A stretch of DNA of 64,000 bases, from NCBI GenBank assembly GCA_016793165.1, contig JAEULA010000008.1:124001-188000 (forward strand), read 5' to 3'. A model generated the notes under the pieces. That model made no database searches. It was not told the DNA's origin and worked only from the letters and a program-made list of their open reading frames with translations. This stretch comes from Alphaproteobacteria bacterium. GTDB lineage: Bacteria > Pseudomonadota > Alphaproteobacteria > CACIAM-22H2. Position 1 is the first letter of the stretch, and each line of letters opens with the position of its first letter. Below are positions 1-10,613 of this stretch, in pieces. The translations under genes and the position numbers were made by a program.

Positions 1-92
1 TCGTGTTCATGTTCATCATCATCAACCTCGTGGTCGACGTCCTCTATTCCGTGCTCGATCCGCGGGTGCGGCTGTCCGAGGCGAAGAGCTGA
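1..92 (+). CDS. ABC transporter permease (DppB-type), C-terminal end only
   Basis: Only the last 29 codons are in the window; the frame runs from base 3 to the TGA at 90-92. The peptide reads as a hydrophobic final membrane segment followed by the ending NLVVDVLYSVLDPRVRL, which closely resembles the C-terminus of DppB/OppB inner-membrane permeases of peptide ABC transporters. The next gene, a DppC-type permease, begins three bases after the stop, so this is the first permease of the same operon. The substrate cannot be read from this fragment. Confidence 0.85.
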   Translation, partial: VFMFIIINLVVDVLYSVLDPRVRLSEAKS

Positions 93-95
93 GCC

Positions 96-1028
96 ATGGC
101 AACGACGCTTCCCGACGACGGCACGCGGGCGGACGACGAGGTCGTCGCGCCCCGGATCGAGACGCCGCTGCGGCGCTTCATCTCGGATTTCTGCGAAAGC
201 CGCATCGCGGTCGTCGGGCTGGCGGTGTTCGCGGTGATCCTGGCGGCGGCGCTGCTGGCGCCGGCGATCTCGCCGCAGAACCCCTACGACCTCAACCAGC
301 TCGACATCATGGACGGCCGCCAGCCGCCGCTGACGAAGTCGATGGACGGGCTCAAGTTCTGGCTGGGCTCCGACGACCAGGGGCGCGACATGCTGTCGGC
401 CATCTTCTACGGTCTGCGGACGTCGCTCGGGGTCGGCGCGATGAGCGCGCTCGGCGCGCTCGCCCTCGGCATGGCGGCGGGACTCGCGGCGGCCTATTTC
501 GGCGGCCGGATCGAGAACCTGATCATGCGGATCGTCGACATCCAGCTGTCGTTCCCTGCGATCCTCGTCGCGCTGATCCTGCTGGCCGTGCTCGGGCAGG
601 GGACCTGGAAGATCATCGTCGCACTGATCTGCGTGCAGTGGGCCTACTACGCGCGAACGGTGCGCGGCACGGCGCTCGTCGAGCGGCGCAAGGAGTACAT
701 GGAGGCGGCGCGCTGCCTGGCGCTCGGGCACAACCGCATCGTCTTCCGCCACCTGCTGCCGAACTGCCTGCCCCCGCTGATCGTCGTCGTGACGGTGCAG
801 GTGGCCCACGCGATCGCGCTCGAGGCGACGCTGTCCTTCCTCGGCATCGGCCTGCCCATCACCGAGCCCTCGCTCGGCCTGCTCATCGCCAACGGGTTCG
901 AGTACCTGCTGTCGGGCAAGTACTGGATCAGCTTCTTCCCCGGCGTGGCGCTGCTGATCACCATCGTGTCGATCAACCTGGTCGGCGACCAGCTGCGCGA
1001 CGTGCTCAATCCGCGCCTGCAGAAATAG
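96..1028 (+). CDS. Peptide ABC transporter permease, DppC type
   Basis: A 310-aa inner-membrane permease of the dipeptide/oligopeptide/nickel ABC family. A cytoplasmic N-terminal stretch (about 1-35) precedes a first membrane segment (VVGLAVFAVILAAALLAP), then the family's periplasmic loop with the GSDDQGRDM motif near residue 90, and four to five further segments. The ATPase-contacting EAA loop is visible around residues 200-225 (EYMEAARCLALGHNRIVFRH). It should pair with the upstream DppB-type permease to form the channel energised by the two ATPases downstream. Start ATG lies 3 bp after the previous stop. Family membership is clear; whether peptides, opines or N-formyl amino acids are imported is not. 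Confidence 0.92.
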   Translation: MATTLPDDGTRADDEVVAPRIETPLRRFISDFCESRIAVVGLAVFAVILAAALLAPAISPQNPYDLNQLDIMDGRQPPLTKSMDGLKFWLGSDDQGRDMLSAIFYGLRTSLGVGAMSALGALALGMAAGLAAAYFGGRIENLIMRIVDIQLSFPAILVALILLAVLGQGTWKIIVALICVQWAYYARTVRGTALVERRKEYMEAARCLALGHNRIVFRHLLPNCLPPLIVVVTVQVAHAIALEATLSFLGIGLPITEPSLGLLIANGFEYLLSGKYWISFFPGVALLITIVSINLVGDQLRDVLNPRLQK

Positions 1029-1037
1029 GAGCGGGAG

Positions 1038-2014
1038 ATGGCGCAGCCGACACTCGTCGTCGAGGACCTGAGGACCTGGTTCTACACCAAGTCCGGGATC
1101 GTCAAGGCCGTGGACGGCGTGTCCTTCGCGGTCGAGCCGGGCAAGGTGATGGGCCTCGTCGGCGAATCCGGCTCCGGCAAGTCGGTCACCGGCTTCTCGA
1201 TCATGGGCCTCGTCGATCCGCCGGGCCGCGTCGCCGGCGGACGCATCCTGTTCCACGGCACCGATCTCGCGAGCCTTTCCGAGGAGCAGATGCGCGCCGT
1301 CCGCGGCAAGCGCATCGCGATGATCTTCCAGGACCCGATGATGACGCTGAACCCGGTCCTGCGCGTCGACACGCAGATGATCGAGGCGGTCCAGGCGCAC
1401 GAGGCGGTGTCGCGCGAGGAGGCGCGCCGGCGCGCGCGCGACGCGCTCGGCCAGGTCGGGATTCCGAGCCCGGACGAGCGCCTCGCCGCCTATCCGCACC
1501 AGTTCTCGGGCGGCATGCGCCAGCGCGTGGCGATCGCCATCGCGCTGCTCAACCGCGTCGAGCTGATCATCGCCGACGAGCCCACCACCGCGCTCGACGT
1601 CACCATCCAGGGCCAGATCCTGTTCGAGATGCAGCGTCTCGCGCGTGAGACGCGCACGGCGCTGGTCTGGATCACCCACGACCTGTCCGTCGTGGCCTCG
1701 CTCGCCGACGAGATCTGCGTCATGTACGCGGGGCGGATCGTCGAGCGCGGGACGATCGACGAGGTGCTCGACCGACCGGCGCACCCGTACACGGCGGGCC
1801 TGATCGGCTCGGTGCCGAGCCGCAACCGCCGCGGCAGCCCGCTGCAGCAGATCCCCGGTGTCATGCCGTCGCTGCTGAGCCTGCCGAAGGGCTGCGCATT
1901 CCGGTCGCGCTGCGCGCGCGCGGATGCGGCCTGCGGCGAGGATCCGCCGGAGATCGGCTTCGGCGGCCTGCAGCGCGCGCGCTGCGTCCACCCACTTGTC
2001 CCGGCGGCGGCGGC

Positions 2015-2018
<4 letters not shown>
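1038..2018 (+). CDS. Peptide ABC transporter ATP-binding protein, DppD type
   Basis: A 326-aa cytoplasmic ATPase. Walker A GESGSGKS lies near residue 42, the Q-loop in MIFQDPMMTLNP, the signature FSGGMRQR near 157, and Walker B LIIADEPTTALD just after. The C-terminal about 60 residues form the oligopeptide/dipeptide extension (HPYTAGLIGSVPS and CAFRSRCARADAAC, with conserved cysteines) found only in this transporter family. The ATG follows a purine-rich GGAGCGGGAG ribosome-binding site. The gene overlaps the next ATPase by GTGA, so the two are translationally coupled. Role: energises uptake through the DppB/DppC-type channel. Substrate is inferred only at family level. Confidence 0.92.
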
Positions 2019-3005
<987 letters not shown>

Positions 3006-3016
<11 letters not shown>

Positions 3017-3914
3017 CCGCCCGGCCGGCGCACCGATGCTCGAGCTGCCGGGGGTGTGGCGCCGGCACGGCGCGGCCGTGCCGGAGGTCCCGCTGGTCAT
3101 GGACTCGCCGCACAGCGGCACGAGCTATCCGGCCGACTACCGGCACGCGGCGCCGCTCGCGACGCTGCGTCGGGCCGAGGACACGCATGTCGACGTCCTG
3201 TTCGGCGACGCGCCGCGCTTCGGCGCCACGCGCCTCGATGCGCTGTTCCCGCGGAGCTACATCGACGTCAACCGCGCGCTCGACGATCTCGATCCGGAGC
3301 TGCTCGACGGGCCGTGGCCTGAGCCGCTCGCGCCGGGGACCAAGACGACGCTGGGCATCGGGCTGGTGTCGCGGCTCTGCGGGGCGATGGTCCCGATCTA
3401 CGACCGCCCGCTTGCCGTCGACGAGGTGCGCGGCCGCATCGATCGCTGCTGGCGGCCGTACCATACCGAGCTCGAGCGGCTCATCGAGGCGACCCATGCG
3501 CGCTTCGGCGCCGTCTTCCATGTCAATTGCCACTCGATGCCTGCCGTCGGGGCCGACGGCATGGCACTCGACGCCGGGCGGCCGCGGGCCGACTTCGTCC
3601 TCGGGGATCGCGACGGCACGACCTGCGCCGAGGCCTTCGTGGGAACCGCCGAGCGCTTCCTCGCGGCGCGGGGCTACGACGTGCGGCGCAACGATCCGTT
3701 CAAGGGCGTCGAGATCGTGCGCAAGTTCGGCCGTCCCGGCGCAGGGCGGCATTCGCTGCAGATCGAGATCAACCGGCGCCTCTACATGAACGAGGACACG
3801 CGCGAGCCGAACGACGGGTTCGCGCGGCTGCGTGCGGCCCTCGCGGGGCTCGTCGAATGCCTGGCCGGCTTCGCCCGCGACCGGGCCGCCGTCACGGCGC
3901 GAACTGCTCCTTGA
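3006..3914 (+). CDS. N-formylglutamate amidohydrolase family protein
   Basis: A 302-aa cytosolic hydrolase of the N-formylglutamate deformylase (HutG-like) family. Visible family marks are [12 protein letters not shown] near residues 29-40, [18 protein letters not shown] in the first third, and the metal/active-site block FHVNCHSMP in the middle. Family enzymes release formate from N-formylated glutamate or related amides, so this gene could process a substrate brought in by the adjoining peptide ABC transporter; that link is inferred from the 11-bp overlap with the DppF-type gene. A later ATG at 3036 is a possible alternative start. The 3' end overlaps the convergent NAD kinase gene by 23 bp. 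Confidence 0.85.
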
Positions 3915-4659
3915 GGATCCGCTCCTCGAGATTCTGATCGGGGTCGAAGAGCAGGGTGAACGCGATGTCGGTCGCCTCGCGCACCTCGACATGGACCACG
4001 TCGCGGACTTCCATGTTGTCGGCGGTGGCGCTCACCGGCCGCTTCTCGGGCTCGAGCACCTCGAAGCCGACGCGGGCCGTCCGCTGCAGCATCGCGCCGC
4101 GCCAGCGCCGCGGGCGAAAGGCGCTGATCGGCGTGAGAGCGAGCAGTCCGGCCCCGAGCGGGATGATCGGCCCGTGGGCGGAAAGGTTGTAGGCGGTTGT
4201 GCCGGCGGGCGTCGCGACGAGGATCCCGTCGCAGGCGAGCTCCTCGAGGCGGACGACGCCGTCGATCTCGATGCGGATCTTCGCCGTCTGGCGCTGCTGG
4301 CGGAAGAGCGCGACCTCGTTGATCGCGATGGCCGACGTGCGCTGGCCGGCGATGGTCGTCGCCTCCATGCGCAGCGGGTTCAGCGTCACGCGCGTCGCGG
4401 CGGCGATCCGGTCGATCAGCGCGGTCTCGCGGAAGTCGTTGAGCAGGAACCCGACGCTGCCGCGGTTCATGCCGAACACCGGCACGTTCCGGTCGATGTA
4501 GCGGTGCAGCGTCTGCAGCATGAACCCGTCGCCGCCGAGCGCGACGATCACGTCCGCGACCTCCGGGGCCACGGTGGGGTGGAGCGCGCGAAGGCGCGTC
4601 GCCGCCTCGACCGCGTATTCGGTGTCGGCGGCGCAGACGGCGATGCGGGGAGGAGCCAT
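3892..4659 (-). CDS. nadK: NAD kinase
   Basis: A 255-aa cytosolic enzyme that phosphorylates NAD to NADP using ATP. The diagnostic GGDG motif ([16 protein letters not shown]) falls near residues 42-50, followed by [14 protein letters not shown] and the conserved block [20 protein letters not shown] that binds the dinucleotide. Length matches the short alphaproteobacterial form of the enzyme. It is last in a minus-strand run (polyferredoxin, moaA, MFS, nadK), 21 bp after the MFS gene. Its 3' end overlaps the convergent amidohydrolase gene, an arrangement that would produce antisense 3' ends if both are transcribed. Confidence 0.95.
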   Translation of the reverse strand: MAPPRIAVCAADTEYAVEAATRLRALHPTVAPEVADVIVALGGDGFMLQTLHRYIDRNVPVFGMNRGSVGFLLNDFRETALIDRIAAATRVTLNPLRMEATTIAGQRTSAIAINEVALFRQQRQTAKIRIEIDGVVRLEELACDGILVATPAGTTAYNLSAHGPIIPLGAGLLALTPISAFRPRRWRGAMLQRTARVGFEVLEPEKRPVSATADNMEVRDVVHVEVREATDIAFTLLFDPDQNLEERILKEQFAP

Positions 4660-4680
4660 GCGTGATTTCCGTTGCGGCGC

Positions 4681-5895
4681 TCAGGATGAGCCCATGTCGC
4701 GGGTTGCTGTCCAGTAGGCGATCGCGCCCACGGAGCAGAGCCCGGCGAGGGTGTAGAGGACGAGGCCGTAGCCGCCGCCGATCGACCACAGCACCGCGCC
4801 GAACGCGGGGCCGACGGCGCGCGCGAAATTCGACGGCAGGGTCAGGCTGCCGGAGATCGCGCCGTAGCTTTGGGCGCCGAACAGCTCGCGCACGATCGTG
4901 CCGCGGACGACGGTGCTGATGCCGTTGATCACGCCGTAGATCGCGACGAACAGCGTCAGCAGCGCGAGGTCCGCGCCCGCGAGCGCGGCAAGGATGAGCA
5001 GCGGCACGGCCGTGATGAAGACGGCCCGGCCGACGAGGCGGGCCGAGACCATCTGCCCGCCGGCGAACAGCAGGATGCGGCCGGAGACCTGCAGCGGCCC
5101 GATCAGGGTGAACAGCGCGACACCGGTGTCGCGCGACACGCCGCGCTCCTCGAGGATCGGCAGGAAATGGAAGATGAACGTCGTGAACACAAGGTTGTAG
5201 ATCGAGAATGCGATCAGCAGCCCCCAGAACCGCAGGTCGGCGAGCGCGGCGCGGGTCGAGACCGATGGCAGCTTCTGGCTTCGCGGCGGGGCCGGCGGCA
5301 GGCGATCGGGGCGCAGCATGAGCGCATGGATCGACGCGCTGATCGCCAGATTGATCACGGCGAGGCTGAGCACCGCGTGGCGCCAGCCGAGCTCCTGGAC
5401 GAGCAGATGGGCGAGCGGGATGAACGCCGTGCTCGCGAGCCCGCCGACCAGCGTCATCTTGAGGATCGCGCGCGGCGCCTGGTCGCCCATGGTGCGCGAC
5501 AGCACGGCGAAGCCGGGCTCGTAGAGCGTGCACGACATCGCGAAGCCGATCACGACCCACAGCAGCCAGAAGACGAGCGGCGTCGCGACGAAGGCCCAGG
5601 CGGCGACCGCGAGGCTGCCGACGATCGAGCCGGCGGTCATCACGACCCAGGCATTGCCGCGGTCGATCTGCGTGCCGGCCCACGGCGCGAACACGCCCGA
5701 GGCGACGAGGCCGATGGTGATGCCGGCATTGAGCGCGGTCTTCGACCAGCCGAGATCGGCCTCCATCGGCACGACGAAGACCGCGATGCTGTAGAAGAGG
5801 ATCCCCCAGGACACCAGCTGGGCGGTCGACAGGCTCCAGACGAACACGGCCGCGCGTCGGTCGGGGCGGGAGCCCGGTGCCGGCGGCGGCGTCAC
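4681..5895 (-). CDS. MFS transporter
   Basis: A 404-aa major facilitator superfamily inner-membrane carrier with about 12 hydrophobic segments. Signatures include the early segment [19 protein letters not shown], the A-motif-like loop [12 protein letters not shown] between segments 2 and 3, and a polar central loop near residue 200 with [13 protein letters not shown] place the start at the GTG at 5895: its bases overlap the moaA stop (GTGA), it gives the usual family length, and a longer frame would run 60 Arg/Pro-rich codons back into moaA. Coupling to moaA is probably translational rather than functional. Substrate unknown; an oxalate/formate- or monocarboxylate-type carrier is possible given the nearby fdh locus but is not shown. 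Confidence 0.85.
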   Translation of the reverse strand: MTPPPAPGSRPDRRAAVFVWSLSTAQLVSWGILFYSIAVFVVPMEADLGWSKTALNAGITIGLVASGVFAPWAGTQIDRGNAWVVMTAGSIVGSLAVAAWAFVATPLVFWLLWVVIGFAMSCTLYEPGFAVLSRTMGDQAPRAILKMTLVGGLASTAFIPLAHLLVQELGWRHAVLSLAVINLAISASIHALMLRPDRLPPAPPRSQKLPSVSTRAALADLRFWGLLIAFSIYNLVFTTFIFHFLPILEERGVSRDTGVALFTLIGPLQVSGRILLFAGGQMVSARLVGRAVFITAVPLLILAALAGADLALLTLFVAIYGVINGISTVVRGTIVRELFGAQSYGAISGSLTLPSNFARAVGPAFGAVLWSIGGGYGLVLYTLAGLCSVGAIAYWTATRDMGSS

Positions 5896-6923
5896 CCGCC
5901 GGTCACGCTCATGTGTCGCTCCACCGCAGGGCCGGCATGGCGGCGGTCGATGACGAAATCGTGGCCCTTGGGCTTGCGCGAGATGGCCTCGCGGATCGCC
6001 CGGTCGAGCTGCGCATCGTCGGGCGAGGCGCGCAGCGGCTTGCGCAGGTCGGCGGCGTCGTCCTGGCCCAGGCACATGTACAGCGTGCCGGTGCAGGTCA
6101 GGCGGACGCGGTTGCAGAGCTCGCAGAAATTATGCGTCAGGGGCGTGATGAAGCCGATGCGCCGACCGGTCTGCGCGACGCGCACGTAGCGGGCCGGACC
6201 GCCGGAGCGGTAGTCGGTCTCCTCGAGGGTCCAGCGCCGGGCAAGCTGCGCACGCACCAGGCTCAGCGGCAGATACTGGTCGAGCCGGTTCTCGCTGCCG
6301 ATGTCGCCCATCGGCATGACCTCGATGAACGTGAGGTCGAAGCCCTCGTCGCCGCACCACTCGACGAGGCGGTCGAACTCGTCCTCGTTGAAGTTCTTCA
6401 GGGCGACCGCGTTGATCTTGACCTCGAGCCCCGCCGCCTTGGCCGACTGCAGGCCGGCGAGCACCTGATCGAGCTTTCCCCAACGCGTGATCGCCGTGAA
6501 CTTGGCCGGGTCGAGCGTGTCGAGCGACACGTTGATCCGGCGAACCCCCGCGTCGCGCAGCTCGCCCGCGTACTTGCCGAGCTGGCTGCCGTTGGTCGTG
6601 ACCGTCAGCTCGTCCATGGCGCCGGCCTTGACGTGGCGGCCGAGCGACCGGAACAGGTTCATGATGCCGCGCCGGACGAGCGGCTCGCCGCCGGTCAGGC
6701 GCAGCTTGCGCGTGCCCATGCGGACGAAGGCCGAGCACAGCCGGTCGAGCTCCTCGAGCGACAGCACCTCCGCCTTCGGCAGGAAGGTCATGTCCTCTGC
6801 CATGCAATACACGCAACGGAAGTCGCAGCGGTCGGTGACCGACACGCGAAGATAGGTGATCGCCCGCTGGAACGGATCGATCAGCGGCGCGGTCGGCGAG
6901 GCCGAGGGGATGGTGCCATCCAT
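5892..6923 (-). CDS. moaA: GTP 3',8-cyclase (molybdenum cofactor biosynthesis)
   Basis: A 343-aa radical-SAM enzyme that with MoaC converts GTP into cyclic pyranopterin, the first step of molybdopterin synthesis. The N-terminal radical-SAM cluster motif CVYCMAE is preceded by [11 protein letters not shown] (near residues 28-45). SAM-binding GGEPLVRRG follows, and the second C-terminal [4Fe-4S] site reads [13 protein letters not shown] with another Cys in LYMCLG. The protein ends in a Gly-Gly tail, a conserved MoaA feature needed for activity. The gene lies beside genes for a molybdenum formate dehydrogenase (fdhD, mobA, catalytic subunit), for which it would supply the cofactor. Confidence 0.96.
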   Translation of the reverse strand: MDGTIPSASPTAPLIDPFQRAITYLRVSVTDRCDFRCVYCMAEDMTFLPKAEVLSLEELDRLCSAFVRMGTRKLRLTGGEPLVRRGIMNLFRSLGRHVKAGAMDELTVTTNGSQLGKYAGELRDAGVRRINVSLDTLDPAKFTAITRWGKLDQVLAGLQSAKAAGLEVKINAVALKNFNEDEFDRLVEWCGDEGFDLTFIEVMPMGDIGSENRLDQYLPLSLVRAQLARRWTLEETDYRSGGPARYVRVAQTGRRIGFITPLTHNFCELCNRVRLTCTGTLYMCLGQDDAADLRKPLRASPDDAQLDRAIREAISRKPKGHDFVIDRRHAGPAVERHMSVTGG

Positions 6924-6984
6924 GCCGTCGCAAAATAGGGCGGCGCCGGCGCGAAGTCATCCCCGCCGCGGGACGGGCCGGCGC

Positions 6985-9006
6985 TCAGCGCTGCGGCGGC
7001 TTGCCGCGTTCGCGCAGATCGTCCTCGGTCGTGCGCGGCAGCGGGCGCGGCGGCCCCGCGAACGGATCGAGCGCCGACTCGCTCTGCACGATGCCGCGGC
7101 AATCCTCGCACATCCGGATGCGGTCGACCGCCGGCCCGTCCTTGAACATCCAGTGCCGGCCCGCGAGCTTCGCGACGACGCGCTCGACGGTGCCGCGCGC
7201 GCCGAAGGGCTTTCCGCAGCGCACGCACAGCGCAGGCGCTTCGGCCTTCAACGTGACCGCCTCGCGCGCCGCGGCCGCGAAGTTCAGCCTCGGCGCCAGT
7301 GTGATGACCTTTTCGGGACAGTTGGTTCGGCAAAGCCCGCACTGGACACAGGCGGACTCGACGAAGCGAAGCTCGGGCCGTTCCGGATTGTCGAGCAACG
7401 CGCCGGTCGGGCAGGCGCCGACGCAGGACAGGCACAGGGTGCAACCGGCGGTGTCGATGGCCACCGCGCCGAACGGCGCGCCTGCCGGAAGCGGCAGGAT
7501 CGTCTGCGGCGACGATGCCGTGTCGTGCAGCGACTGGAGCGCGAGATTCACGATTCCGCGCTTGGCGCCGGCGGCGAGGAAGGTCGCGCGCGCGGCCGGC
7601 GCGCGGCGTGGCAGGTCGTAGAGCGCGCGTTCGACCGCGTCCGGATCCGCGGCGTCGATCACGGCGGTGCGTCCCTCGCCGTGGTCGAGCCCGACCATGA
7701 CCGCCTCGGCGAGACCGATCTGCTGCGCGAGGCCGGTGCGGTCCTCGCGCGGCCCCGGATCGGCCAGGACCCGGATGCTCGCGCAGCCCCAGGCGAGCGC
7801 AGTCAGCAGCAGGTCCAGTCCGACCTGCGTGACCTCGTTGAGCGCGAAGGGCAGCACGCGCGCCGGCAGGCCGCGCCCGCGTCGCGCCATGGCATCGATC
7901 ATCTCCTCGCCGTGCCGGGCATCGTGGATCAGCAGGACCGCGTCCTCGCCGCCCGCGTTCGCATAGGCGACGAGGAGCGCACGCAGCCGGTCGAAGACAT
8001 GCGCCTGCGCCGGAAAGGCGTAGGCGACGGCGCCCGTGGGGCAGACGCTGGCGCAGGCGCCGCAGCCGGCGCATACGCGCGGATCGATCGCCACCTCGTC
8101 GCCGGCGGGGACGATGGCGCCGGTCGGGCAGAGGTCGATGCAGCGCGTGCATCCTGTCCGCGTGTTGCGGCCGTGGGCGCAGAGGGCGGCCTCGTAGGCG
8201 ACGTAGCGCGGCTTCTCGAACTCGCCCGAAAGCTCTGCCGCGGCGAGCACGGCGGCCGCCACAGCGGCGGGATCGCCGGGATCGACGCGCAGATATCCCT
8301 CGCGCTTGCCGGGCGCCGGAAAGAGCGCGGCGCGGCCCGAGAGGTCGACGATCACGTCGCAGCGCGAGGCCGCGCCGTCGCGCGGCGCGTCGAACTCGAG
8401 CATGGCGCGCGACGACGGCCGTGCCGGTGCATAGCCGTCGACGACGACCTCGAAGGCCCCGAGATGCCCCTTCGCGGCGACGACGCGGCCGCGGAAGATC
8501 GGCACGTCGACGAGACGCGGAGGCAGGACGTCGGCGGGATCGTCGAGCAGGACCGTGCAATCGAGCTTGTCGGCGAGCTTGCGCGCGACCTCGATCGTCC
8601 GCTCGTCGCGGCCGTAGATCAGCGCCGTGCCCTCGGAGGTCAGGGTCACGCTCGGCGCCGGGGGCGGCGTGAGGGCCGCCTCGGCGAGGAGAGCCGCCAT
8701 CTTCGGCCCGGCGGCAGCGCCCTCGGACGACCAGCCGGCGCGCTCGCGTATGTTCACGAAGGTGATGTCGTTGTCGAACCCGGCTTCGGCGCGCGTCTCG
8801 CTGAAGAACGGCGCCTCCTGGGTGCACGCGACGAGCAGCGGCGCGCCGAGCTTCAGCGCCTCGTCGAACCGCCGGAGCTCGCCGCGGCAGAGATACGTCG
8901 CCGGCGTGTCGAAGCCCGCGCCGCATCCGCGCCGGATCGCCTCGCCGTCGATCGTCATCGTCCCGGTGCAGTCGCACAGCAGGACCGTCTTGTCTCGCAG
9001 CTGCAT
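6985..9006 (-). CDS. Polyferredoxin-like 4Fe-4S protein associated with formate dehydrogenase genes
   Basis: A 673-aa protein with four ferredoxin-type [4Fe-4S] motifs in two pairs: CTRCIDLCPTGAI and CAGCGACASVCPTGAV near residues 273-310, then CTLCLSCVGACPTGAL and CVQCGLCRTNCPEKVI near residues 500-560. Further Cys pairs near the C-terminus (CVRCGKPFG, CEDC) may bind zinc or iron. An N-terminal CDCTGTM stretch and a CTQEAPFF site are additional cysteines. I start it at the ATG at 9006, where similarity to this family begins and an 8-bp inverted repeat abuts the start. Proteins of this type accompany fdhD/mobA/DUF3305/DUF3306 in many Proteobacteria; an electron-transfer or cofactor-loading role is inferred, not shown. 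Confidence 0.8.
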   Translation of the reverse strand: MQLRDKTVLLCDCTGTMTIDGEAIRRGCGAGFDTPATYLCRGELRRFDEALKLGAPLLVACTQEAPFFSETRAEAGFDNDITFVNIRERAGWSSEGAAAGPKMAALLAEAALTPPPAPSVTLTSEGTALIYGRDERTIEVARKLADKLDCTVLLDDPADVLPPRLVDVPIFRGRVVAAKGHLGAFEVVVDGYAPARPSSRAMLEFDAPRDGAASRCDVIVDLSGRAALFPAPGKREGYLRVDPGDPAAVAAAVLAAAELSGEFEKPRYVAYEAALCAHGRNTRTGCTRCIDLCPTGAIVPAGDEVAIDPRVCAGCGACASVCPTGAVAYAFPAQAHVFDRLRALLVAYANAGGEDAVLLIHDARHGEEMIDAMARRGRGLPARVLPFALNEVTQVGLDLLLTALAWGCASIRVLADPGPREDRTGLAQQIGLAEAVMVGLDHGEGRTAVIDAADPDAVERALYDLPRRAPAARATFLAAGAKRGIVNLALQSLHDTASSPQTILPLPAGAPFGAVAIDTAGCTLCLSCVGACPTGALLDNPERPELRFVESACVQCGLCRTNCPEKVITLAPRLNFAAAAREAVTLKAEAPALCVRCGKPFGARGTVERVVAKLAGRHWMFKDGPAVDRIRMCEDCRGIVQSESALDPFAGPPRPLPRTTEDDLRERGKPPQR

Positions 9007-9007
9007 G

Positions 9008-9026
9008 CGGCTTTGTGGCAAAGCCG
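9008..9026. repeat. 8-3-8 perfect inverted repeat at the start of the polyferredoxin gene
   Basis: The bases CGGCTTTG-TGG-CAAAGCCG form a perfect inverted repeat ending one base from the start codon of the minus-strand polyferredoxin gene (ATG at 9006). In mRNA it would fold into a hairpin occupying the ribosome-binding region; as DNA it could be an operator. No conventional Shine-Dalgarno sequence is visible between it and the start codon. Confidence 0.5.
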
Positions 9027-9105
9027 CCCGGTGCACGCAAGCCGGTCGCGCCGCGTCGGCGATTGTCTTGCCGATCGTGCGGCGCGGCGCACATAGTCCG
9101 CCGCG

Positions 9106-9981
9106 ATGACCGAGCCTGCCGTGATGCCCGATCCCGCCGATCCGCGCCTGACGCGCCGCGTCGCTGGCGTCGATCAGGACGGCCGGGCGGTCGAGGCGAC
9201 CATCGTGGTCGAGCGGCCGCTGACGCTGTTCCTCAATGGCCAGGAGATCGTCACGATGATGACGATCGGAGACCATCCGGACTGGCTCGCGGTGGGATAT
9301 CTGCTCAACCAGAACATGCTGCGCGCCGACGACGTCGTCACCGCGATCGACCACGACGACGACACCGAGACCGTCGTCGTGCGCACCGAGGCGCGCACCG
9401 ACTTCGAGGCGAAACTGCGCAAGAAGACCCTGACCTCCGGCTGCGCGCAGGGCACGGCGTTCGGCGACGTGATGGAGAAGTTCGCCACCGTCGAGCTGCC
9501 GCACGCGGCGCGCCTGCGGACGTCTTGGCTCTATCGCCTGATGCGCGCGATCAACACTGCGCCGTCGCTCTATCTCGAGGCCGGCGCGATCCACGGCTGC
9601 GCGCTGTGCCGCGAGGACGAGGTGCTCGCCTACATGGAGGACGTCGGCCGGCACAACGCGATCGACAAGATCGCGGGCTGGATGTTCCTGCGCAACGTGC
9701 CGCCCGGCGACAAGATCTTCTATACGACCGGGCGGCTGACGTCGGAGATGGTGATCAAGTGCGTCCAGATGGGAATCCCCATCCTGGTGTCGCGATCGGG
9801 ATTCACGGCGTGGGGCGTGGAGCTGGCGCGGCAGGCGGGCTTGACCCTGATCGGCCGCGCGCGCGGCGGCCGCTTCATCGTGCTGTCCGGCGACGAGCGG
9901 ATCATCCGCGACGCCGACGCGCGCATCGTCGCCGAGGAGGATCGGCGCGCCCGGCGCAAGGGGGCGGGCGACGATGGCTGA
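9106..9981 (+). CDS. fdhD: Formate dehydrogenase accessory sulfurtransferase FdhD
   Basis: A 291-aa FdhD-family protein, needed to sulfurate the molybdenum cofactor of formate dehydrogenase using sulfur from a cysteine desulfurase. Family features are ERPLTLFLNGQEIVTMM and HPDWLAVGYLLNQ in the first 70 residues, and VGRHNAIDKIAGWMFL and SRSGFTAWGVELARQAG towards the C-terminus. The reactive loop reads TSGCAQGTAFG with one cysteine (C113) rather than the CxxC pair of the E. coli protein; another Cys pair occurs in HGCALCRED. It overlaps mobA by 8 bp and heads the plus-strand fdh locus. The 99-bp gap to the divergent polyferredoxin gene should hold both promoters. Confidence 0.9.
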   Translation: MTEPAVMPDPADPRLTRRVAGVDQDGRAVEATIVVERPLTLFLNGQEIVTMMTIGDHPDWLAVGYLLNQNMLRADDVVTAIDHDDDTETVVVRTEARTDFEAKLRKKTLTSGCAQGTAFGDVMEKFATVELPHAARLRTSWLYRLMRAINTAPSLYLEAGAIHGCALCREDEVLAYMEDVGRHNAIDKIAGWMFLRNVPPGDKIFYTTGRLTSEMVIKCVQMGIPILVSRSGFTAWGVELARQAGLTLIGRARGGRFIVLSGDERIIRDADARIVAEEDRRARRKGAGDDG

Positions 9982-10603
9982 GCATGTCGTCGGCATCGTC
10001 CTGGCCGGCGGGCTGTCGCGCCGCATGGGGGGCGGCGACAAGTGCCTGCGGCCGCTCGGCGGCCGGCCGATGCTCGCGCATGTCGTCGAGCGCCTGGCGG
10101 CACAGGTCGACGTCGTTGCGCTCAACGCCAACGGCGACGCCGCGCGCTTCGCCGCATTCGGACTCGAGGTGCTGCCGGACGTCGTGGCCGGCTATGCGGG
10201 TCCGTTGGCCGGGATCCTCACGGGGCTCGAATGGACGGCGGCACGCCACCCGCAGGCGCGGTGGCTCGCCAGCGCGGCGGCCGACGCGCCGTTCTTCCCG
10301 CGCGACCTCGTGGCGCGCTTGGTCGATGCGGTGACCCGCAGCGGCAGGCCTCTTGCCTGCGCGTCATCCGGCGGGCGCACGCATCCGGTCTTTGGCCTGT
10401 GGCCGGTCGCCCTGCTGCCCGAGCTGCGCACCGCGGTCACCGAGGAGGGGCTGCGCAAGGTCGATCTCTGGACCGGCCGGTACGGATGCACCGCCGTCGA
10501 CTTCGCGGTCGACGACGGTGATCCGTTCTTCAATGTCAACGAACCGGCCGACCTCGCCGCAGCAGAGCATCGCCTCTCGTCGGCGGGCCGATCGGCCCTA
10601 TAG
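9974..10603 (+). CDS. mobA: Molybdenum cofactor guanylyltransferase
   Basis: A 209-aa cytosolic nucleotidyltransferase that attaches GMP to molybdopterin, producing the bis-MGD cofactor used by formate dehydrogenase. The GTP-binding N-terminus VGIVLAGGLSRRMGGGDK is the family signature, followed by LGGRPMLAHVVERL; ASAAADAPFFPRDLV near residue 97 is the second conserved block, and FFNVNEPADLAAAE the C-terminal one. Length is near the family norm. Its ATG lies 8 bp before the end of fdhD, so the two are probably co-translated. Confidence 0.93.
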   Translation: MAEHVVGIVLAGGLSRRMGGGDKCLRPLGGRPMLAHVVERLAAQVDVVALNANGDAARFAAFGLEVLPDVVAGYAGPLAGILTGLEWTAARHPQARWLASAAADAPFFPRDLVARLVDAVTRSGRPLACASSGGRTHPVFGLWPVALLPELRTAVTEEGLRKVDLWTGRYGCTAVDFAVDDGDPFFNVNEPADLAAAEHRLSSAGRSAL

Positions 10604-10613
10604 TCCAGTGGGC

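Noticed and set aside
5896..6075. Sixty-codon N-terminal extension of the MFS transporter
   Set aside because: It is Arg/Pro-rich, lies inside moaA, and gives a cytoplasmic extension foreign to the family; the GTG in the GTGA overlap is better.
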